Counted from the stretch's first letter, positions 33,785 through 42,507 are shown. The stretch is DNA of 64,000 nt from SIRX01 sp965213905 (GCA_965213905.1 OZ243922.1:2604001-2668000), one strand, 5' to 3'. Numbers and translations are program-made. Notes: generated from the sequence alone by a model not told the origin.

Positions 33785-35512
33785 CTACAGAACGCCGGCC
33801 AGCACCACCAGAACCACGACCAGCGCCACGAACAACGTCCCGGCTACCGCCCAGTATCTCAAGGAATTCTCCACCTGGACCAAGCTAATCCCTGGGCCGG
33901 GACCGTAACGCCCGCTACGCAGCCCGGGGTCTCCCGAAGCCCTGTTCCACGCGACGACGACGCTATTCCAGGTCCGGCGCGACAGCTCTAGCAGATGGAC
34001 GAACGGCACTAGCAGGTCGCCTTCCGGTATCCGTGGCCCGGTCCCGATACCCGTTCTCTGCCGGAGTTGCCGGTAGACCACCACCAGCAGGATACCGACC
34101 GCCAGGGGCCAGAACGTGCTGAACGATAACGTCAAGCCGATAGTGGTCAGCGGGCCTCCCGGTAGCGCCAGAATGCCGATCGTCGCCAGGCCTAGTTGCG
34201 CGGCCCACGGGAGCCAGAGGCCGGGGGAGAGCTTTCCGGGTTCGGAGCCGGGCCGGACGGCGAAGAGAAATCGGGCCATGAGCAGGGTCGTCCCGATGGC
34301 TCCTATCTGTAAGAGCGTTTCCAGGGCCAGAGGCCAGAAACCGGGGGTGGTGGCGGTGGCTTCTTTGAGGAGGTATTTGGCGACGGCGCCGCTGGTGAGG
34401 GGGGCTCCGGCGAGGGCCAAAGCGCCCACTACGAGACCGGCGAGGGCCAGGCGGCGGGTACGAAGGCTCTCGGCGCGGCGGGTTACGCCGAGGCCGAGGA
34501 AGAGGGAGCTTTTGGCGAGGGCGTGGTGGGCGGCGTAGACGAGGATGGCGGTGAGGGCTACGGGCCAGGAGTTGGGGGAGAGGAGGCCGACGCCAAGGGC
34601 CGCCGAGATCCAACCCATCTGACTGATGCTGGAGTAGGCGAGTATGGTTCCGGGTTTTTGCTGCGTGAGCCCCACGACCACCCCGTAGAAAGCGGCGGCG
34701 ACCCCGAACACCACGATTACGGTTCCCCAGAAGGTTGTCCCGGTTTCTCCACCGGGCAGGAAGATCAGCCATCCGAGCAGGCCGGCTTTGATCATCGGTC
34801 CACCCAACGCGGCGCCGGCGGGCGGCGGGGAGGCCGGGTAGGCGAGCGGTAGGGAGAAGTGGAGCAGCAGAACGCCGACCTTCGTCCCGAAACCGGCGAG
34901 GACGAGAAAGATGATGGAACCTTGCAGCGGACTATCCGCGATGGCGGCGGGTACCTCTTCCAGGCGGTAGGTCCCGGTGGCGGCGGAGATCAGGATCATC
35001 GCCGGCAAGAGGAAAGTCTCCCCGACGACCACGAAGATCAGGTAAACTCGCCCGGCCCGGAACGCATGCGGAGTTCTATCGTGGACGATTATGCCGTAGG
35101 CGGCGAAGCTCATGAGGATAAAGAACAGGTAGAAGCTCACTACGTCCCGCGCCACTATTAGCCCGAGGTTCCCGCCCATGGTCGCCAGGAAGAAACCGAA
35201 GAAACGGCCGGATGCCGGATCTTCTTCCAGGTAAGCCCGGGCGTAGAGGCCGGCGAAGAGCCACAGGCCCGCGCTGAACAACAGGAATAGCTGGGTAGTC
35301 CCGGTCAGGCCGAAACGGGTCCCGAGCAGCAGCGGGACCTCGACGATATCGCCCGGCCGGGCGAAAACCGCCAACAGGAACGCCGGCAGCGCCGCCACGG
35401 GCGCCAGGAACTCCGCGAAGGTTCGCAGACTCTTCGGGGCGAGCAGTGCGGCGAGTAGGAGCGGTACACCGGCGGGTAGGAGCCAGAGAGTCATAAAGAG
35501 GACGCCGGTCAT
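33785..35512 (-). CDS. MrpD-like antiporter subunit, third copy in the second Mrp operon
   Basis: NuoM/NuoL-like membrane protein of 575 residues, about 15 helices, last gene of the operon. It has FYLFFILMSFAAYGIIVHDR (TM5-like), HFSLPLAYPASPPPAGAALG (TM7-like, with Pro and Ala where the first Mrp has PTPVS) and AAHHALAKSSLFLGLG (TM8-like Lys). Its TM5 lacks the usual conserved Glu (FFILMS in place of FFEIMS), so it may not pump in the normal way. ATG 35512 overlaps the upstream stop (ATGA). Confidence 0.85.
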   Translation of the reverse strand: MTGVLFMTLWLLPAGVPLLLAALLAPKSLRTFAEFLAPVAALPAFLLAVFARPGDIVEVPLLLGTRFGLTGTTQLFLLFSAGLWLFAGLYARAYLEEDPASGRFFGFFLATMGGNLGLIVARDVVSFYLFFILMSFAAYGIIVHDRTPHAFRAGRVYLIFVVVGETFLLPAMILISAATGTYRLEEVPAAIADSPLQGSIIFLVLAGFGTKVGVLLLHFSLPLAYPASPPPAGAALGGPMIKAGLLGWLIFLPGGETGTTFWGTVIVVFGVAAAFYGVVVGLTQQKPGTILAYSSISQMGWISAALGVGLLSPNSWPVALTAILVYAAHHALAKSSLFLGLGVTRRAESLRTRRLALAGLVVGALALAGAPLTSGAVAKYLLKEATATTPGFWPLALETLLQIGAIGTTLLMARFLFAVRPGSEPGKLSPGLWLPWAAQLGLATIGILALPGGPLTTIGLTLSFSTFWPLAVGILLVVVYRQLRQRTGIGTGPRIPEGDLLVPFVHLLELSRRTWNSVVVAWNRASGDPGLRSGRYGPGPGISLVQVENSLRYWAVAGTLFVALVVVLVVLAGVL

Positions 35513-37023
35513 GGGCCGATGTCTTCCAGGGGGTAGGGGAGTTCGCGGTTGGCGATCAGCTTCGACCACTCCAGGGGACTTATGTCTGCCGTCGCGAACA
35601 AACCGAGGGCGAGGACGAGGACCGCCGTGATCACCGGCGGCGCCAACATCAGCCAGTCGGCTTCGAAGCGGGTCTTGGGACGCTTCTCCGTGAACGGCCC
35701 GTCAGGTTTTACGAACCAGGCCTTGTACAGGATCGGCAGGAAGTAGGCGGCGTTCAGGAGGGCGCTCGTTACCAGCACGCCAATCGCCCAGAGGTCGCCG
35801 GATTGGGCGGCGCCGAGGCCGAGGTACCACTTGCTGACGAAGCCGGCGGTCGGGGGAAGCCCGATCATTCCGAGGGCGCCGACCGTAAAGGCCATCATGG
35901 TCCACGGCATCCGGCGGGCGACGCCGTTCATCTGGCTGATCTTCTTTATCCCCACCGTTTCGGCCAATAGCCCGGCGCAGAAAAACAGCGTGATCTTCAT
36001 GATCCCCTGATGTACGAGATGCACGATCCCGCCAACCGTCGAGGCCGACCCCACGATCACCACCCCGAGCGTTATATACGAGAGTTGGCTGACGGTCGAA
36101 TAAGCCAATCGGCGCTTGAGATCGTCCTGAAACAGCGCCATCACCGACCCGTAGACGATGGTAAAGGCTGCCACCGCCCCCAGCGGGGCCAGCACGCCGA
36201 GCACCTGGGCCAGCTCGATGCCGAACACCTCGTAGACCACCCGCACGATGCCGAAGGCCCCGGCCTTTACCACGGCCACGGCGTGCAGCAACGCGCTGAC
36301 TGGCGCGGGCGCGACCATCGCCTTCGGCAGCCAGCCGTGCAGCGGAAACAACGCCGACTTCACCCCGAGCCCCACCATGAGCAGGAAGAAGATAGTGGTG
36401 AGGGCCGCTTCGTTGCCGTCGAAGCCCGCCAGGGAGCCGCCGGCCGTGAACTCGACGGAGCCGGCCAGAAAGTACAGCCAGACTACGCCCGCGAGCATCA
36501 CCGTGCCGCCGCCGAGTGTGTACATCAGGTAGGTACGGCCGCCCTTCAGGGCCTCTTGCGTCTGGTTGTGGACGACGAGCGGGTAGGTGACGAGGCTCAA
36601 CATCTCGTAGAACAGGAAGAACGTCAGCAGGTTGCCGGAGAGGGCGAGGCCGGCGGTCGAGGTTACGCAGAGGCCGAAAAAGCCGAAAAAGCGGCTCCGG
36701 TTGGGCGAGCCCTCCAGGTAGCCGATGGCGTAGACCGTGGTGAGGAGCCAGAGCACCGCAGATAAGGTCAGGAAGAGCATGCCCAGGGCGTTGGCCCGGA
36801 GCAGCAGGTCCACGCCGGGCAGGAGCGGGATGCGGGTCTCGAAGGCGACGCCGTAGTAGATCCCGACCAGCATGACGCCGACCAGGCCCAGTTTCACGAC
36901 CTCGGCCCCGAGGTAGAGGATGCGCCGCAGCCGCAGGCGCTCGTCGGTTAGAAAGAAGATCACCAAACTCGGCAACGCCGAACTCAAAATAACCAACACC
37001 GGCATCCAGGCGGCGAGGCTCAC
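35509..37023 (-). CDS. MrpD-like antiporter subunit, second copy
   Basis: A 504-residue NuoM/MnhD-like subunit with a full set of helices: FFLFYEMLSLVTYPLVVHNQ (conserved Glu in TM5), FPLHGWLPKAMVAPAPVSAL (TM7, with Lys) and GIMKITLFFCAGLLAETVG (TM8 Lys). The start is GTG 37023, in the GTGA overlap with the upstream stop; an open frame continues upstream but in shadow sequence. Confidence 0.9.
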   Translation of the reverse strand: MSLAAWMPVLVILSSALPSLVIFFLTDERLRLRRILYLGAEVVKLGLVGVMLVGIYYGVAFETRIPLLPGVDLLLRANALGMLFLTLSAVLWLLTTVYAIGYLEGSPNRSRFFGFFGLCVTSTAGLALSGNLLTFFLFYEMLSLVTYPLVVHNQTQEALKGGRTYLMYTLGGGTVMLAGVVWLYFLAGSVEFTAGGSLAGFDGNEAALTTIFFLLMVGLGVKSALFPLHGWLPKAMVAPAPVSALLHAVAVVKAGAFGIVRVVYEVFGIELAQVLGVLAPLGAVAAFTIVYGSVMALFQDDLKRRLAYSTVSQLSYITLGVVIVGSASTVGGIVHLVHQGIMKITLFFCAGLLAETVGIKKISQMNGVARRMPWTMMAFTVGALGMIGLPPTAGFVSKWYLGLGAAQSGDLWAIGVLVTSALLNAAYFLPILYKAWFVKPDGPFTEKRPKTRFEADWLMLAPPVITAVLVLALGLFATADISPLEWSKLIANRELPYPLEDIGP

Positions 37024-38459
37024 GGCAAAATCCTCCCGAGCGGAGCCCCGACCTGCAACAACTCCAGCAGCGGCGCGGAGACGAGCCCGAGCAACAGGGC
37101 GACGGACGCCAAGACGAGTGCAGTAGCCTCCATGCCCCGGGCCGGTTTGTGAATAACCTTCGTGGCGGGGGCCGGCGTCAAGAGCCGGGCGAGCGCCCGC
37201 AAAAGATAGCCGACGGCCAGCAGTCCACCGGCCAGCACGACTATCGCGTACCACCACTGGCCGGTCTCCAGGGCGGCGGAGAGTAGGAGCCACTTGGCCG
37301 TAAAGCCGCCGCTAAAAGGCAGCCCCATGAGCGTTATTCCGGCGAGGCCGAAGGCGTAGACGGAGACTGGGAACCTCTCTGAGGCGCCGTCCAGCGCATC
37401 GAGGTCGTCGGTGCCCAGAGAGTGCAGGAGGGTTCCTGCGGCCATGAACATCGCGGCTTTGGCGAAGGCGTGGGAGAGGGCGTGGTAGACGCCGCCGCTC
37501 CAGGCTTCGGCGCTCGCCAGCGGGAAGAGGATGAAGAGGTAACCGATCTGGGCTACCGTCGAGTATGCTACGAGTAGCTTCAGCCGCCGCTGGAACAGCG
37601 CCAAAACGGAACCCCAGAGGATCGCCGTCGCGCCCAAGATGCCGAGCAACTGCCCGGCGGCGGGCGTGAGGGCTTCGGGGAAGACGTCGAACCAGAGCCG
37701 GAGCAGCAGGTAGAAAGAGCCCTTGATGACCAGGGCTGAGAGCAGGGCGCTCACGGGGGACGGGGCGCTGGAGTGGGCCGGGGGAAGCCAGAAGTGGAGC
37801 GGGAAGAGGGCGGTCTTGAGCATCATCCCGGCGGTGATGAGGCCGAGCGCCGCCCAGGTAGCGGGACCGGGGAACATCTGCGCGCCTAGTTCCTGAACGG
37901 CCAGGGTGCCGAACGTACCGTAGAGCAGGACGACGCCGAGCAGGTAGATCAGGGACCCGAGCAGCGAGACCAGCAGGTAGCGCATCCCGGCGGTCAGGGC
38001 GTCGCGCTTGCCCTCCAGCGTCAACAGCGCCACGGCCGAGAGCCCCATCAACTCCAGCCCGACATAGAGGTTGAAGACGTCGGCCGAAAGGAAGATGACG
38101 TTCATCGCCGACCAGAGGAACAAGAACAGCGGCCAGAAGTACCGCGCTTTCGCGGGGCTGTCTGAGAAATATCCTGCGGCGTAGACGGTGATGGCGATGC
38201 CGACTACGGCGGCCATGATTAGCATGATAGAGGTCAGCCCGTCCGCGTAGAGCTCGATGCCGAGCGGCGCGTCCCAGCCGCCGACGGTGTACTCTATCGG
38301 GCCCCGTCCGAAAACCTGCAGCACCAGAACGGCCACCGACCCGGCAACGCCGAGCGCGGTGGCGAGGCTTGTCTTAACCGCGCCGCGACGCAGCAGGAAC
38401 GTCAGGGTGGCCGCGGCCAGCGGCAGCACGATTGGCAGGATTATCGCGACGCCCGTCAG
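37020..38459 (-). CDS. mrpD: MrpD-like antiporter subunit, first copy; probable CTG start
   Basis: A 479-residue NuoN/MnhD-like subunit with FNLYVGLELMGLSAVALLTL (TM5 Glu), FPLHFWLPPAHSSAPSPVSA (TM7) and HAFAKAAMFMAAGTL (TM8 Lys). No ATG, GTG or TTG lies before the first helix. A CTG at 38459 forms a CTGA overlap with the mrpC stop and stands exactly 7 nt after GGAGG (38467-38471), giving MTGVAIILPIVLPLAAATL. The next alternative, GTG 38429, would cut into the first helix. Confidence 0.9.
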   Translation of the reverse strand: MTGVAIILPIVLPLAAATLTFLLRRGAVKTSLATALGVAGSVAVLVLQVFGRGPIEYTVGGWDAPLGIELYADGLTSIMLIMAAVVGIAITVYAAGYFSDSPAKARYFWPLFLFLWSAMNVIFLSADVFNLYVGLELMGLSAVALLTLEGKRDALTAGMRYLLVSLLGSLIYLLGVVLLYGTFGTLAVQELGAQMFPGPATWAALGLITAGMMLKTALFPLHFWLPPAHSSAPSPVSALLSALVIKGSFYLLLRLWFDVFPEALTPAAGQLLGILGATAILWGSVLALFQRRLKLLVAYSTVAQIGYLFILFPLASAEAWSGGVYHALSHAFAKAAMFMAAGTLLHSLGTDDLDALDGASERFPVSVYAFGLAGITLMGLPFSGGFTAKWLLLSAALETGQWWYAIVVLAGGLLAVGYLLRALARLLTPAPATKVIHKPARGMEATALVLASVALLLGLVSAPLLELLQVGAPLGRILP

Positions 38460-38776
38460 CCCGGTTCCTCCGGTGGCTCTTCTTCGGGGAGGTACGGGCT
38501 TTTTGTCTCGTCGTAGACGCGGCGGGCCAGGGCCAGGGCGAACGCGGTCGCGCACACGGCGACCACGATGCCGGTGAGGACCATCGCGTGGGGGACGGGG
38601 TCGGGTTCCGGGCCGGGGACGCGGCGGGCGAAAGAGATCAGGAGCAGAAAAATTCCGCTGCCCATCACGTTGATGGCGAGGATCTTGCGGAGCAGGTGGG
38701 GGTAGGAGATCAGGGCGTAGAGACAAACCGCGATCATCGCTATCCCGGAGAGCGCGTACAGTGAAACTTGGCTCAT
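38456..38776 (-). CDS. mrpC: MrpC/MbhG-like (NuoK-like) subunit, second Mrp operon
   Basis: A 106-residue, three-helix NuoK-type subunit: SGIAMIAVCLYALISYPHLL, then KILAINVMGSGIFLLLISFA, then DPVPHAMVLTGIVVAVCATA, and an acidic Pro-rich tail. ATG 38776 overlaps the upstream stop (ATGA). Confidence 0.9.
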   Translation of the reverse strand: MSQVSLYALSGIAMIAVCLYALISYPHLLRKILAINVMGSGIFLLLISFARRVPGPEPDPVPHAMVLTGIVVAVCATAFALALARRVYDETKSPYLPEEEPPEEPG

Positions 38777-39489
38777 GTTTCGTCCTCTGCCACGTCCGCG
38801 GCCATAGCTTCCGGCGGCGAACCGAAGAACAGGGCGGCCAGCGTAAAGCCGATGGAGGCGGTCAGGGCGCCTTCGATCAGCAGGATCAGGGTGTAAGCAG
38901 AGCCTCGGGGATACTCCAGCAGATCGTTCCCGAGCAACACGACCCCCCCGGCCACCGCCAGAAAGACCCCGAACCCGATCCCGAGCGCCAGCCGCAGAAC
39001 CCACGCCCGCCGGAAATATCCCCGGACAAAGCCGGCCAGCAGCAACAGCTCCCCGGCCGCCGCCAGCACCGCCCCGGCCTGAAACGCGCCGCCCGGCTGC
39101 TTCGAGCCGGCCCAGAGCAGGTAGACCGTCACCACGATGACCAGCGGTACCAGCAGCCGCACCAGATACCCGAGCACCGGTGTCCGGGCCACTTCCGCGC
39201 TTCGCCGGGCGGGAGCGAGGTTCAGGGACCAGACGCACAATAAGGCGAGCAACAACACCCCGATCTCCAACAGCGTGTCGTAGCCCCGGAAGTTCAGCAG
39301 CACGGCCGTCACCGGGTGGCTGACGCCGCTGTTGTCCATCTCGGTGTCCACCCGGCCGGTGAGCCCGGTCGCCGGTTCCGGTAGCGAGAGCACCGCCCAG
39401 CCGAGCCCGAGCGCCAGGGCGGCGGCCAGGATCGCGGCCGGCGCCCGTAAGAGGAAGCGGCGAATTCTAATATTAGCCGGACGTTGCAT
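38773..39489 (-). CDS. MbhE-MnhB fusion subunit, second Mrp operon
   Basis: A 238-residue protein joining two pieces that are separate in Mbh-type complexes. Residues to about 90 are MbhE-like, equal to the end of MrpA: VLLNFRGYDTLLEIGVLLLA, compare DFRGLDTMGEIS in the first MrpA. The rest is MnhB/MrpB-like (GSKQPGGAFQAGAVLAAAGE, then a helix-rich end). ATG 39489 is preferred over GTG 39504 because GGAGGGG stands 6-7 nt upstream. It overlaps the end of the preceding gene by 17 nt. Confidence 0.85.
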   Translation of the reverse strand: MQRPANIRIRRFLLRAPAAILAAALALGLGWAVLSLPEPATGLTGRVDTEMDNSGVSHPVTAVLLNFRGYDTLLEIGVLLLALLCVWSLNLAPARRSAEVARTPVLGYLVRLLVPLVIVVTVYLLWAGSKQPGGAFQAGAVLAAAGELLLLAGFVRGYFRRAWVLRLALGIGFGVFLAVAGGVVLLGNDLLEYPRGSAYTLILLIEGALTASIGFTLAALFFGSPPEAMAADVAEDET

Positions 39490-39754
39490 CGTCTTCCCCT
39501 CCACGGCCGCCGCGCCACTCGCCGATGCGGGCCAGGGTATCCAGGAGCAGGGCGCCGGTCACGCCCGCCCCGATGGCGGCTTCGGCGAGCGCCACGTCCG
39601 GGGCGGCGAGGCGCAGGTAGGCCAGGGAGATCAGGAGCCCCAAAGCTATGAACAGCACTACGCCGGTAAACAACTCTCTCGCCGCGAGCGTTCGCCAGGT
39701 CAAAAGCGGCAGGGCGACGGCGAGTAGGACGTCGAAGATGAAGCCCACGCTCAC
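39473..39754 (-). CDS. MbhD-like (DUF4040) subunit, second Mrp operon
   Basis: A 93-residue three-helix protein. VLFIALGLLISLAYLRLAAP DVALAEAAIGAGVTGALLL is the MbhD/DUF4040 pattern, which is fused into MrpA in the first operon. The start is GTG 39754, by GTGA overlap with mrpG. Its presence as a stand-alone gene marks the split, archaeal-like organisation. Confidence 0.85.
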   Translation of the reverse strand: MSVGFIFDVLLAVALPLLTWRTLAARELFTGVVLFIALGLLISLAYLRLAAPDVALAEAAIGAGVTGALLLDTLARIGEWRGGRGGEDDATSG

Positions 39755-40053
39755 CGGCGCTCCCAGAGGCGTACCCCATCCCGCAGGGCGGAGCCGGCTA
39801 TGAGATGCGCCGCAGAAGCTCCGGCGAGCAGCACCAGCAGCCAGATGAGCAGCAACTTTATCGCCACGGTCCACGACCCGGCTTGCAGCATGAGCGCGAG
39901 CACCGTAAGGCCCAGCCCCAGGTTATCGGCTTTGGTGAGGGCGTGGAGCCGATTGTACACGTCCGGAAAGCGGAGAAGTCCGACGGTTCCGGCCAGAAAG
40001 AAGAACGCCCCGGCCAGCAGCAGCGCGGCGGAGACCCAGTCTAGTACGCTCAC
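39751..40053 (-). CDS. mrpG: Mrp antiporter subunit G, second operon
   Basis: A 100-residue three-helix MnhG subunit with VGLLRFPDVYNRLHALTKAD, the family loop. GTG 40053 overlaps the mrpF stop (GTGA). Confidence 0.92.
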   Translation of the reverse strand: MSVLDWVSAALLLAGAFFFLAGTVGLLRFPDVYNRLHALTKADNLGLGLTVLALMLQAGSWTVAIKLLLIWLLVLLAGASAAHLIAGSALRDGVRLWERR

Positions 40054-40325
40054 GAGCCCCGCCCTCCGTCATCCGTCCCGGACGCCCTTCGGACGAAGGC
40101 GACGACGGCGACGCCCCCGAGCAGGGCGAACACCAGCGCAACGTCCCGCAGCGCGGGTGCGGCCAGGCTCTCCGACAGTATCAGCAAGACGGCGACCCCG
40201 GCGGTGCCGAATAGCTGGACCGCCAGCATCCGGTCCTGGAGCGTCGGCCCCCGCAGAACCCGGACCATTCCGGTCAGCAGGTTGAGCAGCAAGAAGACCG
40301 CCAGGACCAGGTACAGCCCGTTCAT
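40050..40325 (-). CDS. mrpF: Mrp antiporter subunit F, second operon
   Basis: A 91-residue three-helix subunit; VRVLRGPTLQDRMLAVQLFG is the MnhF loop-helix, and the last helix ALRDVALVFALLGGVAVVAF is typical. ATG 40325 overlaps the mrpE stop (ATGA). Confidence 0.92.
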   Translation of the reverse strand: MNGLYLVLAVFLLLNLLTGMVRVLRGPTLQDRMLAVQLFGTAGVAVLLILSESLAAPALRDVALVFALLGGVAVVAFVRRASGTDDGGRGS

Positions 40326-40873
40326 CCGCGTCCTCCCGGCGGAGGTTCTCCGGACAGCCCGACACCGAACAGCCGGGCGACCGCCTCCTCGGTAAGCTGC
40401 AGTTCTTCTTGCAGTTCCGGGCTCGCGGCGAGCGTGTGGACCAGCAAACGGCGGTCCCGGACTTCGGCGCTCAGGGTTCCGGGCAGGAGGCTGATCGTGT
40501 TGGCGAACAACACCCGCGCGCCGCCTTCCGGGAGCCGGGTTTCGTACTCGACGAGCGCCGGGTCCAGGTCCATACCGGGCTTTAGCGCGCGGAGTGCCAC
40601 GTCTATGCCGCCGACCACGGACTGCCGGAGAAAGAAGCCGGCGAAACGGCCGGCGCCGACGGGACTCCAGGAACGGCTGGCCGGTGGCAGCAGGGCCAGG
40701 CTAGAAAGCGTGGCCGCCACGACCGCCAGAAAGCCGAGCCATAGGGTCCCCAGGTCGCCTTCGGTAAGGACCACCCAGAGCAGGGCGAGCGTGACGAACC
40801 GGAGTGCGCCGCTGCGGAGCAGGAGGCCCGTAGGGACGTTCCGCAATCTCGTATCCGGAGCGCCCGCCCGCAC
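40322..40873 (-). CDS. mrpE: Mrp antiporter subunit E, second operon
   Basis: A 183-residue MnhE subunit: two N-terminal helices, then DVALRALKPGMDLDPALVEY and FANTISLLPGTLSAEVRDRR, matching the cytoplasmic domain of the family. GTG 40873 lies 1 nt after the stop of a small upstream membrane ORF. Confidence 0.9.
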   Translation of the reverse strand: MRAGAPDTRLRNVPTGLLLRSGALRFVTLALLWVVLTEGDLGTLWLGFLAVVAATLSSLALLPPASRSWSPVGAGRFAGFFLRQSVVGGIDVALRALKPGMDLDPALVEYETRLPEGGARVLFANTISLLPGTLSAEVRDRRLLVHTLAASPELQEELQLTEEAVARLFGVGLSGEPPPGGRG

Positions 40874-40874
40874 T

Positions 40875-41030
40875 TCAGGCCGCCTTCCGGAAGCGGCGCC
40901 GGGCGCTGCGCGCGGCGAAGACGGCGAGCGTTACGGTGGTCAGGGGTATCACGAACGCCAGCATAACGAGGTTGAAGAACGGCGGCATCCCGTGGCTGGC
41001 GGCGTCTACGGTCAGCGCAAGCGTACTCAC
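40875..41030 (-). CDS. Small one-helix membrane protein (51 aa) opening the second Mrp operon
   Basis: An unbroken frame from GTG 41030 to TGA at 40875, ending 1 nt before mrpE. The product starts MSTLALTVDAASHGMPPFFN, has one strong helix (LVMLAFVIPLTTVTLAVFAA), and ends in a basic tail (RSARRRFRKAA). This topology and the tight spacing argue for a real small subunit or assembly factor of the complex. No Shine-Dalgarno sequence is evident. No family recognised. Confidence 0.6.
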   Translation of the reverse strand: MSTLALTVDAASHGMPPFFNLVMLAFVIPLTTVTLAVFAARSARRRFRKAA

Positions 41031-41569
41031 GGAGTAATTTGCAAGTTGCTCGATACTTTCACTATTAATCTCCCACGATTTCTCGGAAGGTAAATTGCCT
41101 GACGCACGAAAACGCTGGCGCGCCGAGCATCAATTATATCCAGTTAACGACTGGGCTTGCGCCTGATAAACCGGCAAGCGGCCCCAAACTCCAAGTTTCG
41201 ACGCCCCCGGCCCCGCCCAGCGTGGTAAACGACGCACCAGCCAAGCCACCGACGAGGATCGGGTAGAGGACCGGGACCATCGTTTTTTCCGCGCTGGTTG
41301 GGAAAATCTGGAGTATAGCGTGGACCGGGGGCGACATAGTCTCTCAAAGTGCCTGCGAATAGTATCCGGGTCACTGATGGTTTGCCACTGCTGTTTCCCT
41401 GGGCTATCTCTTCGCTGCTCGATCGTCGGAGGTTATTCTAGTGGCGGCGTAGCTCTTATCAAACCATGACGGAGATTATTGCGTCTTGGAACAACCTGGT
41501 TTGTTCACGGGGTGGGATCCCGGGCCGTTGGTGGTCTCCGGCAACCTATGTGCGATGCTTGCCCGTTCG
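41031..41569. other. Gene-poor stretch, about 540 nt
   Basis: No confident gene. A 67-codon frame on the minus strand (41134-41337) encodes a hydrophobic Gly/Ala-rich segment (YPILVGGLAGASFTTLGGAG) and might be a small membrane protein, but it has no good ribosome site. The base composition is lower in GC than the flanks. No repeats or mobile-element signature were noticed. Confidence 0.4.
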
Positions 41570-41606
41570 TATAATGTTCAGCCGCCAAGAGGCGGAAATT
41601 TCCGCC
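41570..41606 (+). promoter_or_regulatory. TATAAT box followed by a perfect palindrome
   Basis: TATAAT at 41570-41575, then GGCGGAAATTTCCGCC at 41591-41606, a perfect 16-nt palindrome near +10. A further CCGCC half-site lies 4 nt upstream of it (41582-41586). It looks like an operator and stands about 110 nt before the peroxiredoxin-like gene. No good -35 was found. Confidence 0.45.
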
Positions 41607-41715
41607 AGAAAGCCCGGCCGGTTTTGGAAAAACACTGTCGGCGCGACCCGGATAAACCACGAGTTAGGCTGTAAGATTTGTAAGGCGAAACCTTCTATTT
41701 GCTAGGAGTATTTTT

Positions 41716-42462
41716 ATGGCGCGTACAAAAGTCGCTCCGATGCCCGAGGTGGGCGACGAAGCTCCCAACTTCAACCTTCCGAGCGCCCAGGGCGGCCAGC
41801 TCCGGCTGAGCATGCGGACCGCCCGGGGGCCGGTCGTGGTGGTGTTCTACCGGGGGACCTGGTCGGAGGAAGACGTAGATTACTTTAAAGACCTCGCCGG
41901 CAAAGAAGATGAAATAAACTTGGCCGCCGCCTCTGTGGTCGGTATCGGCGTCAGCGGCCCCGACGAAGCGCGGGATTTTGTAAAGCAGAGCGGGGTGAAA
42001 TCCTACGTACTCTACGACTACGCAAAAGTCGCGAGCCGGGAGTGGGGAACGCTGGAGAAAGACAAAGAGCACGGCGAACACGCCCGTCCGGCGGTCTTCA
42101 TTATCGGATCCGACCACGAAGTAGTCCACGCCTGGACCGATGACCGGCCCGGCGCCGATGAACTGTTGACGAAGGTCGGGGAGATCACCGGCCTCCCCAA
42201 ACCCGTCGAAGAGGACAGGGAAGAGAAACCCAAAAAACCAAAAAAAACCGCCAAACAAGCGGAAACCGCAGAGGACGAAACGGAGAAACCAAAGCCCGAC
42301 AAACCGTCTCCCGAAAAACGCGAAAAACGCCGCGTCGCGAAGGCCGAACGGAAAGCCGGGCAAACCCCGGCAGAGAAAGCACCCGAGCCGGATGCCGGGG
42401 AGCCGGAAGCTGGGACCGAGCCAGAGGCCGGAACCGGGGAGGACAAGAAAACCGCGGGGTAG
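41716..42462 (+). CDS. Peroxiredoxin-like (AhpC/TSA fold) protein lacking the catalytic Cys, with long charged tail
   Basis: A 248-residue protein. Residues 10-165 are a thioredoxin-fold AhpC/TSA domain: GDEAPNFNLPSAQGG, VVVVFYRGTW, and RPAVFIIGSDHEVVHAW. The family motif FYRGxWCPxC reads FYRGTWSEED here, with Ser50 in place of the peroxidatic Cys and no other Cys in the protein, so normal peroxidase chemistry is not possible. From about 165 on there is a Lys/Glu/Pro-rich, presumably disordered tail of some 80 residues. ATG 41716 follows AGGAG by 8 nt. A chaperone-like, binding or dead-enzyme role is possible. Confidence 0.8.
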   Translation: MARTKVAPMPEVGDEAPNFNLPSAQGGQLRLSMRTARGPVVVVFYRGTWSEEDVDYFKDLAGKEDEINLAAASVVGIGVSGPDEARDFVKQSGVKSYVLYDYAKVASREWGTLEKDKEHGEHARPAVFIIGSDHEVVHAWTDDRPGADELLTKVGEITGLPKPVEEDREEKPKKPKKTAKQAETAEDETEKPKPDKPSPEKREKRRVAKAERKAGQTPAEKAPEPDAGEPEAGTEPEAGTGEDKKTAG

Positions 42463-42507
42463 TTATCCGGAAATATCTACAAAAGTCGGCTCTACTTTGG
42501 GGCTGCG

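Noticed and set aside
41466..41705. 79-codon plus-strand open frame
   Set aside because: It runs through the TATAAT-palindrome region and has no ribosome site or family signal; promoter use of the region is more likely.
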